From Chryseobacterium pennae (GTDB lineage: Bacteria > Bacteroidota > Bacteroidia > Flavobacteriales > Weeksellaceae), in NCBI RefSeq assembly GCF_003385515.1, contig NZ_QNVT01000009.1, positions 143,089 through 207,088 of the forward strand: DNA of 64,000 nucleotides. Reading direction: 5' to 3'. Shown here piece by piece: positions 27,588-34,500 of this stretch (the first letter of the stretch is position 1; the number at the start of each line of letters is the position of its first letter). Position numbers and translations under genes: made by a program. Under the pieces are notes generated by a model. It saw only the letters and a program-made list of their open reading frames with translations. It was not told the DNA's origin and did no database searches.

Positions 27588-28220
27588 TTAAAACTTAAAT
27601 TCATCTATCCCAGGATCATTCAGCAGAGCCTTTGTACAGACTTCATGATTTCTTTTCGCTCCCTGTACTCTCCATATCGCAGTGTACTTTTCTCCACTCC
27701 TTACCTGCTTTCCTCTGATCGATTTTAAACCGTTTTCCTTAAAAACATTTTCATATTTCTCCATGATTCCGTCTTCGTAGGTAAGTGTAATCTGATAAAT
27801 ATACCGGGTGCTGATCCTGTCAATAACATCCTGAACATATTTAAACATGATAAGTAATAAAAATACGACCAGAGAACCAATGGTAGCCTCCTGGTAATAT
27901 CCTGCTCCAATGGTCATTCCCAGAGCAGCACAAATCCATATCGTAACAGCAGTGGTAAGACCAGAAACGCGGTTATCTTCTTTAAAGATCACACCAGCTC
28001 CTACAAAACCTATTCCGGTGATAATATTAGCCGCAATACGGTCCGGGCTGTCTGATCCCCCTAAGTTCTGAGAAAGCATAGTAAAAATACAGGACCCGAG
28101 ACTTACTAATATCATGGTCCGAAGCCCTGCTGACTTCAATTGATATTCTCTTTCAATACCGATTATACCTCCTACAATTACAGAGAACAGAATGGGTAGG
28201 ATATCATCAAGTAAATTCAT
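27588..28220 (-). CDS. MgtC/SapB-family membrane protein
   Basis: A 210-aa inner-membrane protein. The N-terminal MgtC domain has four to five helices and the family pattern GGIIGIEREYQLKSAGLRTM, ITGIGFVGAGVIFKE and VSGLTTAVTIWICAALGM. A soluble C-terminal domain follows (about residues 140-210). Relatives are linked to survival at low magnesium and to control of the F1Fo ATPase; the exact role here is unknown. Confidence 0.9.
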   Translation of the reverse strand: MNLLDDILPILFSVIVGGIIGIEREYQLKSAGLRTMILVSLGSCIFTMLSQNLGGSDSPDRIAANIITGIGFVGAGVIFKEDNRVSGLTTAVTIWICAALGMTIGAGYYQEATIGSLVVFLLLIMFKYVQDVIDRISTRYIYQITLTYEDGIMEKYENVFKENGLKSIRGKQVRSGEKYTAIWRVQGAKRNHEVCTKALLNDPGIDEFKF

Positions 28221-28292
28221 TGCTCAGTTTTTTCTATGGTTAAATGTATTTGATTTTTTTCAAATGGGAAAGTTCTGTTTTTAAACAAAAAA

Positions 28293-28315
28293 AACCGCTG
28301 TACAATACAACGGTT
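28293..28315 (-). terminator. terminator after the SH3-protein gene
   Basis: AACCGCTGTA (28293-28302) pairs with TACAACGGTT (28306-28315), with one G-T pair. The A run on its left is a T run on the minus strand. Confidence 0.8.
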
Positions 28316-28336
28316 TCATTTATTTTAAACAAAAGA

Positions 28337-29182
28337 TTATTTAAGCCTGTAAGAACTTCCGTTCCAAAGATAAGTTTTGGAAGATCGTTTTTTATGCTCT
28401 CTATCCTTTTCATCTACCTCCATATCTTCTACTTTAAGGATAAATGCATTAGGAATTCCTCCTTTATCATTAGGGAAAACATATTCTTCACTATGATAAT
28501 AGGCCCCTGCATCCCCTACATTCATCAACTGTGGAAGCGCTATTAATTTTTTATCTTTTAAAAGAACATATTGATCATAAGTTGCTATTCCACATGCTTC
28601 ACCAGAAACCATTGCTTTTAAAGTAAACTCTACCTCCTGCAACTTGTGATTGCTTTCAATACTAAAGGATGCCGTACTCAGTTCCTCTCCTTTTCCGGTA
28701 TCAAAATATACTTCACCAATCAGAGTATTTCCTTCCATCATTTTGATTCCTGCTATATTCTGCTTATCAATTTCGTTAAATGGCCTGGTTTTCTTATCTA
28801 TTGTTTTAGACAACCCGAAAAGAAAGTCATATCCATTTTTATTACAATAACCCACGCAAAGATTGCCTCCCCAAACATACCCCTCGGAAGTGGTATCTCC
28901 TTTCTGATATGAAACTTTATACCAATTGGCTCTTCTTTCTCCCAACTGTAAAACCGGAACAGCCTCTTCTTTTTTAAGGATCATTACCTGTTGATTAGTC
29001 TGCAGCGAATCTATTATCTGAGCAGCAGTTCCAGGCTCTTTCCTTACTCTGGTCCAGTCTGTAAAGACCTTCTGGCTTTTATTTTCTGTAAAGTTAAAAA
29101 CACCATCTGCATATACTTCATTTTCCTGTGCTGTAAAAAACTGCAGCAGCAGTAAAAATAAAGCTGTCAATAAGGTTTTCAT
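28337..29182 (-). CDS. secreted protein with SH3-like domain
   Basis: A 281-aa protein with a signal peptide (MKTLLTALFLLLLQFFTAQ). A bacterial SH3 region follows: WTRVRKEPGTAAQIIDSLQT, then ANWYKVSYQKGD and EGYVWGGNLCVG (about residues 43-112). The remainder is beta-rich and ends KTYLWNGSSYRLK. It probably acts in the periplasm or at the surface, perhaps binding cell-wall material; no catalytic motif is visible. Confidence 0.75.
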   Translation of the reverse strand: MKTLLTALFLLLLQFFTAQENEVYADGVFNFTENKSQKVFTDWTRVRKEPGTAAQIIDSLQTNQQVMILKKEEAVPVLQLGERRANWYKVSYQKGDTTSEGYVWGGNLCVGYCNKNGYDFLFGLSKTIDKKTRPFNEIDKQNIAGIKMMEGNTLIGEVYFDTGKGEELSTASFSIESNHKLQEVEFTLKAMVSGEACGIATYDQYVLLKDKKLIALPQLMNVGDAGAYYHSEEYVFPNDKGGIPNAFILKVEDMEVDEKDREHKKRSSKTYLWNGSSYRLK

Positions 29183-29203
29183 ATTTGTATTTCGTTTTTT
29201 TAA

Positions 29204-30031
29204 TTATTTTTCAAGCAGTAGGCTAACCCATTCTTCTCTCTGCAACTGCTTCTTCAGGGTAAGACCACTTTCTCTGCATACTTCCAGAATATCATCTACA
29301 TCAAAGAAGCAAAGTCCTGAAAGCAATAATTTTCCACCTTCATTCAGGACAGAAACATAGGTTGGAATATCTGAGATCAGAATATTTCTGTTGATATTGG
29401 CTAAAATGATATCGAAATTTTCATTTCCTAAGTTATCTGCTGTTCCCTGCTCAATGTCTAGTTCAACACTATTTCTTGCTGCATTTTCTTTTGAGTTTTC
29501 TACAGACCATTCATCGATATCAATTGCCTTGGTATCTCCTGCTCCCTGTTGCTTGGCATAGATTGCTAATACAGACGTTCCACATCCCATATCCAGGACT
29601 TTCTTACCCTTAAAATCTATATCCATCATCTGCTGAATCATCAGGTGTGTGGTAGGGTGATGGCCTGTTCCGAATGACATCTTAGGCTGAATGATAATTT
29701 CATGCATTCCCGGTACAGATTCATGGAATTCTGCTCTGATCAATACTTTATCATCAATGTTGATGGGTGAAAAGTTCTTTTCCCACTCTTCATTCCAGTT
29801 GATGTTCGGCATTTCTTCAAAAGAATATTCGATTTTTACATTTTCATTGTCAAAGATCGGAAGTGCTTTAAGCTGATCTTCATTAAACAAATCAGTCTGG
29901 ATATATCCTAAGATTCCGTGAATTTCTTCTGTAAAGCTGTCAAAACCTATTTCAATAAGCTCTGCCATTAATATCTCATTCCAGGGCTGCAGTGGAGAAA
30001 TCCTGAAGTTGAATTCTAAATAATTTTGCAT
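29204..30031 (-). CDS. prmA: ribosomal protein L11 methyltransferase
   Basis: A 275-aa SAM-dependent methylase that trimethylates ribosomal protein L11. The N-terminal substrate domain is followed by the SAM motif DMGCGTSVLAIYAKQQGA, acidic motif II DIDEWSVENSKENA and the motif LANINRN. The start at 30031 (MQNYLEFNF) is preferred: a -7 promoter box overlaps the codon of the longer frame at 30049. Its length then matches the family. Confidence 0.92.
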   Translation of the reverse strand: MQNYLEFNFRISPLQPWNEILMAELIEIGFDSFTEEIHGILGYIQTDLFNEDQLKALPIFDNENVKIEYSFEEMPNINWNEEWEKNFSPINIDDKVLIRAEFHESVPGMHEIIIQPKMSFGTGHHPTTHLMIQQMMDIDFKGKKVLDMGCGTSVLAIYAKQQGAGDTKAIDIDEWSVENSKENAARNSVELDIEQGTADNLGNENFDIILANINRNILISDIPTYVSVLNEGGKLLLSGLCFFDVDDILEVCRESGLTLKKQLQREEWVSLLLEK

Positions 30032-30046
30032 GTGAATAATTTGCTG

Positions 30047-30054
30047 CAAAAATA
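30047..30054 (-). promoter_or_regulatory. -7 promoter element of prmA
   Basis: TATTTTTG on the minus strand matches TAnnTTTG, 15 nt before the chosen start. It overlaps the upstream ATG and so decides the start choice. Confidence 0.5.
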
Positions 30055-30214
30055 CTAATGTTATTACGGTTAAAAAAATGGAAAGGGTAAGTTTTAAATA
30101 AAGCTGACAGATTTTGGGTTTTATCCGCTGCCATAAAGCTTTCTTCTATTGAATTCTTATCTCTCTTAAATTGTACGGATCATGCAGATCACAATGAACA
30201 TATTGTATTTTAAG

Positions 30215-30280
30215 TTTTGGCTAAAGCCGTTGGAATTTGATATTATGAAGAAAGCGGGCTAAAACCCGCTTCTATTGAAT
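30215..30280. repeat. REP-like palindromic intergenic repeat
   Basis: TTTTGGCTAAAGCC (30215-30228), then a hairpin AAGCGGG/CCCGCTT (30252-30258, 30265-30271), and CTATTGAAT at the end. The same building blocks recur inverted at 63934-63961. The rest of 30050-30361 has no gene. Confidence 0.65.
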
Positions 30281-30361
30281 TTCTTTGTGTAAAATTTAAA
30301 ATTAATTGGATCTAGTTCTTCTATGACAATTTCAAACTTTAAATCCTGAACTTTAAACTTC

Positions 30362-31075
30362 TTATGGATTTGTAGAGAAAATAGAACCATTAGCGATTAA
30401 CGCTCTTCTGTTCATTTTCAGGATATCTCTTACCCATTCTGCGAAATCTTCAGGCTGTAATACTTTGTCCGGATTTCCGTCTGTAAGTCCACCCTGGATG
30501 CTCATATCAGAAGCAATAGTGCTTGGTGTAAGAGTAATCACACGAATATTTTGTTTTCTCCATTCTGCCATCATCGACTGAGATAAAGAAACTACTGCTG
30601 CTTTTGAAGCGGCATATGCTGACATGTTCGGACCACCTTTTAATCCTGCAGTAGAAGCAACGTTTACAATATCTCCTTCTCCTTTAGCTTTCATAAATGG
30701 ATGAACTGCTTTAGCTGCATAGTACACTCCAAATAAATTGGTTTTAATCACCTGCTCCCAAGTTTCAGATGGCATATCTTCAATCGTTCCGAAGTCTCCG
30801 ATTCCTGCATTGTTTACAAGGATATCTACTCCCCCCAGTTTTTCAGCCAAAGCCTCAATTCCTGCTTTTACAGCAGATTCATCATCGATAGTAAATACTG
30901 CATAAGCGGAATTTACTCCTAGTTTCTGGATTTCATCAACTGTATTTTTAAGATTTTCTTCATTTCTTCCTGTAATGGCAACGTTCACTCCTTCATTTGC
31001 CAAAGCTAATGCTACAGCTTTCCCTAATCCTCTTCCACCACCTGTTACGATGGCATTTTTTCCGTTTATATTCAT
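30362..31075 (-). CDS. FabG-like short-chain dehydrogenase (3-ketoacyl-ACP reductase type)
   Basis: A 237-aa SDR from ATG 31075 (MNINGKNAIVTGGGRGLGKA). The cofactor motif TGGGRGLG is at about residues 10-17, NNAG in ILVNNAGIGDFG, the serine in VNVASTAGLKG and catalytic Tyr/Lys in YAASK. The sequence is close to FabG-type ketoacyl reductases, but the genome should have another fabG in a fatty-acid operon, so the substrate is uncertain. The start is set by a -7 box at 31097-31104 that overlaps the longer frame. Confidence 0.88.
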   Translation of the reverse strand: MNINGKNAIVTGGGRGLGKAVALALANEGVNVAITGRNEENLKNTVDEIQKLGVNSAYAVFTIDDESAVKAGIEALAEKLGGVDILVNNAGIGDFGTIEDMPSETWEQVIKTNLFGVYYAAKAVHPFMKAKGEGDIVNVASTAGLKGGPNMSAYAASKAAVVSLSQSMMAEWRKQNIRVITLTPSTIASDMSIQGGLTDGNPDKVLQPEDFAEWVRDILKMNRRALIANGSIFSTNP

Positions 31076-31096
31076 AGTAGTAATACTTTTATGACA

Positions 31097-31104
31097 CAAA
31101 GTTA
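31097..31104 (-). promoter_or_regulatory. -7 promoter element of the FabG-like gene
   Basis: TAACTTTG on the minus strand, 21 nt before the start at 31075. Confidence 0.55.
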
Positions 31105-31168
31105 CAAAAGAACATTTTTATGGAATGGAAAGAAAGGATATTTAATAGTTTTTTAATGGTTTTTAAAT

Positions 31169-31351
31169 AATCACCAAAGGCACAAAAGATTTAACCACTT
31201 AAGCACATAGAAGTTATTGTGCATGCTGTTGATAAGAATACTTAAGTTTTATAAAATCATAAATTTTATCTTATTTGAACTTTTACCCAAACTTAGATAA
31301 ATCTTTATTATTCTAAAACAGCAAAATAATCTTTTGTGACTTTTGTGGTTT
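31169..31351. repeat. 183-bp MITE-like element with terminal inverted repeats
   Basis: The left end (CACCAAAGGCACAAAAGATT, from 31172) matches the reverse complement of the right end (near 31328-31351) at about 17 of 20 positions. The AT-rich interior has no frame. The whole gap 31100-31438 holds only this element and a terminator. Confidence 0.5.
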
Positions 31352-31378
31352 AAACTCTTCAATTTCAGCAAAAAATAA

Positions 31379-31401
31379 AACCGGCTCATGAAGAACCGGT
31401 T
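31379..31401 (-). terminator. terminator of the SusC/SusD/phosphoesterase operon
   Basis: AACCGG pairs with CCGGTT, with a T-rich tract on the minus strand. It lies 38 nt past the phosphoesterase stop. Confidence 0.7.
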
Positions 31402-31438
31402 CTAAAATCTAAAAAAAGTATAGTAAAAAATGAAAAGC

Positions 31439-33028
31439 TTAAGGAATCTGGATGGCGTTCTGAACTTCAAATTCTTCTGAAGCGGAGAACTCATTTCCAT
31501 ACATATCTACAGCTCTAACCTCAACTTTATGTTTTCCTAAGGATAGTTTTTTAGGAAAATCTGCTTCCCAGATATGTTTTGACATTTCAGGGTTGGAAGG
31601 TCTTCTTCCTGGCAAAATTTTCTCGGTAGTATCCCATTTGAAAACGGAAAGAGCAAAGTTTGGGTCTATGGTTTCATCATACTCCATTTCTTCCCATTTG
31701 CTGTTGTCTATCCTATACTCTACTTTGTCTTTTTTGCTTCCCATAAAGAAGTTGGCTAATACCTTTGCAGAGGTTTTTGATGGAAATGGAATCACTTTCG
31801 GCACATATAATTTGATCTGATAATCATCCGGTTTTCCGGCGGTCTTATATTTTACTTTGTATTGATTATCGGTAAAGCTGATAAATGAATATCCTTTTGC
31901 AGTTCCGTCTCTCATAGTAGAGGTTGGAAGTCCGGCATCATCTGCCGTTCCGGAATACCAGTCTCCACAAGTGGTTCCTACGTTATACTCATGCAGTTCT
32001 TTTGTTCCGTTCCAGCCTGCTTTTTTACCATAGAAAATCTGCTGCTGGATGTGAGTATGTGCTGACAAAAGCAATACATTCTGGAAAGGGCTCAGGAAAT
32101 CAAATAATTTCTGACGGTCTGCATTTCTGAAACTGTCCTCATTGTGATGCTCCAAAGGAATATGAAAAGAAACTACAATAAGTTTGTTTTTGTCAACCAG
32201 TTTCAGGTCATTTTCAATAAATTGAAGCTGATCTTCACGAAATCCACCCCAATATCCTTTTCCGTCTCTTGGATCCGGATACAGAATATCATCCAGGATA
32301 ATGAAGTGTACATTTCCGAAATTGAAAGAATAGTTTGCAGGTCCGAAATTGGATTCAAAGGTTTCGTCTGAAAGTTTATCTTCTTTGGCATCATAGTTCA
32401 TGTCATGATTTCCCATTACATTATACCAGGGTAATCCCACTTCCTTCATCACATCAGCATAAAGTTTCTGAAGGCTTAGGTTATCGCCTACCAAATCACC
32501 CAAACTGATTCCTAAAACTGCATCTTTTTTGGTATTTTTCACTTCGTTTACAATTCCTCTTTTAAAGTAATCCAATTCTTTTTCTGTATAAGGCTGAGGA
32601 TCACCAAAAACCAGAATATCAAAATTTTTGTTTTCATTCTGTTTATAAAGTGGGAAATTTAATTCTTTGGGAAGTTCTCCGGTTGGGGCAACTCCTTTAT
32701 ATTTAAAATCTTCCGGAGATCCTTTCATTTTATGGTGGTAGTAAAACTGAGGAAGGTTATTGCTATTTAAAGCAGTCTGATATCCTGACGGTTTGATCAC
32801 AAAAATAGTATGGTCATCCTGGATCGGAAGACTGTAGCGTCCGTTTTTATCGGTTAATACCACCTGTACTCCATTGGAAACGGCTACTCCTTCTACTCCT
32901 TTTTCGCGGTTTTCTTTCTTCTGGTTTTTATTAAGGTCTTCAAATACATATCCTGAAACAGAAGACTGAGAAAATACCATTGCTGAAACCAGCATACATG
33001 GCATTAAAAGTTTTTTATTGATATTCAT
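31439..33028 (-). CDS. secreted calcineurin-like phosphoesterase
   Basis: A 529-aa protein with a signal peptide ending near VFSQ. An Ig-like N-terminal domain (SVSGYVFEDLNKNQKKE ... GRYSLPI, about 22-70) precedes a metallophosphatase domain (about 135-370): VFGDPQ, LGDLVGDN, VMGNHDMNYD and LLSAHTHIQQ supply the metal ligands. A C-terminal beta domain (about 400-520) is typical of this subfamily. It is the last gene behind SusC/SusD (16-nt gap), so it likely cleaves a phosphate ester or diester taken up by that system (inference). Confidence 0.9.
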   Translation of the reverse strand: MNINKKLLMPCMLVSAMVFSQSSVSGYVFEDLNKNQKKENREKGVEGVAVSNGVQVVLTDKNGRYSLPIQDDHTIFVIKPSGYQTALNSNNLPQFYYHHKMKGSPEDFKYKGVAPTGELPKELNFPLYKQNENKNFDILVFGDPQPYTEKELDYFKRGIVNEVKNTKKDAVLGISLGDLVGDNLSLQKLYADVMKEVGLPWYNVMGNHDMNYDAKEDKLSDETFESNFGPANYSFNFGNVHFIILDDILYPDPRDGKGYWGGFREDQLQFIENDLKLVDKNKLIVVSFHIPLEHHNEDSFRNADRQKLFDFLSPFQNVLLLSAHTHIQQQIFYGKKAGWNGTKELHEYNVGTTCGDWYSGTADDAGLPTSTMRDGTAKGYSFISFTDNQYKVKYKTAGKPDDYQIKLYVPKVIPFPSKTSAKVLANFFMGSKKDKVEYRIDNSKWEEMEYDETIDPNFALSVFKWDTTEKILPGRRPSNPEMSKHIWEADFPKKLSLGKHKVEVRAVDMYGNEFSASEEFEVQNAIQIP

Positions 33029-33044
33029 TTTTTCTTTATTTAAA

Positions 33045-34490
33045 TTATTTACTCCACCATACTTTTACATTGATATTATCACCACCCATCTGCTGCACTG
33101 CGGCCTGATAATTTTCTGAATTTAAAACTCTTGAGTTTGGCGGATACATCAATCTTTGAGGAAGCTTTCCTTCATTCAAAAGCCCACCATTATCAGGAAG
33201 TGTCGGAAAACCTGTTCTTCTTTTTTCAAACCATTGCTGCTGGTCTACAAAAAAGAGTGCTATATATTTCTGAAGCATTATTTTTTCCATTCCTCCTGTT
33301 CCATATGCTACCACCGGATTATCGAAATAGTTTGCAGGAACTACAGCTCCCCACTGTTCAACAGAAGCTTTTACACCATTTTCATAATAGGTCTTTGCAT
33401 TCCCCTGGATAATCCCTTTAAAAGCAAGCTCTGCAAGGGTAAACTGAAGTTCTGCATACGGATATACAAAGATTTTCAGAGGGGCTTTTGCAAGGTTCTG
33501 GTTAAAATTGGACGGCTGAACATTAAACACTGTTCCGAAAGCATATCCTGAAGGGGCTCCAAAGTATCCGATATTATTCCCTTTTAAGTCTTTTGCCTGA
33601 GTAAAAAACATAGGACCACGGGGATCATTATTAGCTTTCAGGGCATCTAAAAAGAATTCTGAAACAGCTCTTCCCGTTGTAAAATCCTGATATCTTGCAA
33701 TAGGTGGCATCAAAGGATTAATTCCTGTAATATCTACCTTTACTCCATCAGCATTGCTTTGAAAAACAGGATAGACAGTAGGATTATTTATAATTTCCTG
33801 TATCCTTTCTTTAACGTTTATTTCTCCATCTTTGTTCAGTATTCTTGTCAGAAGTCTGAGAGAAAGTGAATTACAGAATTTTTTCCAACTGACAATTCCG
33901 TTGACATCTGTATCTGCTTTGAAAAATAAATCTCCTCCGGTAAGGGTTTTGCTAGTGAAGAGAGAGTTTGCAGCTTTTAAGTCATTCAATAACTGGATGT
34001 AAATATCTTTCTGTTTATCAAATTTTGGTTTTGAGATGGCATCATCCAGTCGTGAAGCTTCAGAAAAAGGAACATCGCCGTAGGTATCGGTAAGGTTGGA
34101 ATAGATCCATGCATTTAATACCATTGAGATTGCCATATAGTTTTTATCGCCTTCAGCAGTTGCTGCTTTTTTAAGATCATCAATCTGTTTCAGCCATCTG
34201 TAAGAATTATTCCAGAAGCCATTTCCTGTATTTTCTGTCACGTAATAACGACTCAATGAGTTTCCTTCGTTTGGAAAATCCAGAGAAACCTGCATAATAT
34301 CAAAGGTAAAGTCATTGGCTCTGTTGTATCCCACTGCAGCCATATTGTACTGGATAGGAACCAGCAAAGCACTGGTCACAGGTTCATTAATTCTGCTTGA
34401 ATCTTTATTGATCTCATCAAGACTTCTGTCACATGAAACGGTACTGCTTATCAGAGCAAGAAATGAAGATATATAGATTAACTTTTTCAT
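33045..34490 (-). CDS. SusD/RagB-like outer-membrane lipoprotein
   Basis: A 481-aa surface nutrient-binding lipoprotein from ATG 34490 (MKKLIYISSFLALISSTVSC); the lipobox ends VSC. The helical SusD fold is recognisable: WIYSNLTDTYGDVPFSEASR, the TPR-like helices and a conserved GNAKTYYENGVKASVEQWG. It lids the SusC channel. The upstream frame start overlaps the end of susC and is not used. The ligand cannot be read from sequence. Confidence 0.9.
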   Translation of the reverse strand: MKKLIYISSFLALISSTVSCDRSLDEINKDSSRINEPVTSALLVPIQYNMAAVGYNRANDFTFDIMQVSLDFPNEGNSLSRYYVTENTGNGFWNNSYRWLKQIDDLKKAATAEGDKNYMAISMVLNAWIYSNLTDTYGDVPFSEASRLDDAISKPKFDKQKDIYIQLLNDLKAANSLFTSKTLTGGDLFFKADTDVNGIVSWKKFCNSLSLRLLTRILNKDGEINVKERIQEIINNPTVYPVFQSNADGVKVDITGINPLMPPIARYQDFTTGRAVSEFFLDALKANNDPRGPMFFTQAKDLKGNNIGYFGAPSGYAFGTVFNVQPSNFNQNLAKAPLKIFVYPYAELQFTLAELAFKGIIQGNAKTYYENGVKASVEQWGAVVPANYFDNPVVAYGTGGMEKIMLQKYIALFFVDQQQWFEKRRTGFPTLPDNGGLLNEGKLPQRLMYPPNSRVLNSENYQAAVQQMGGDNINVKVWWSK

Positions 34491-34500
34491 TTTTTTAATT

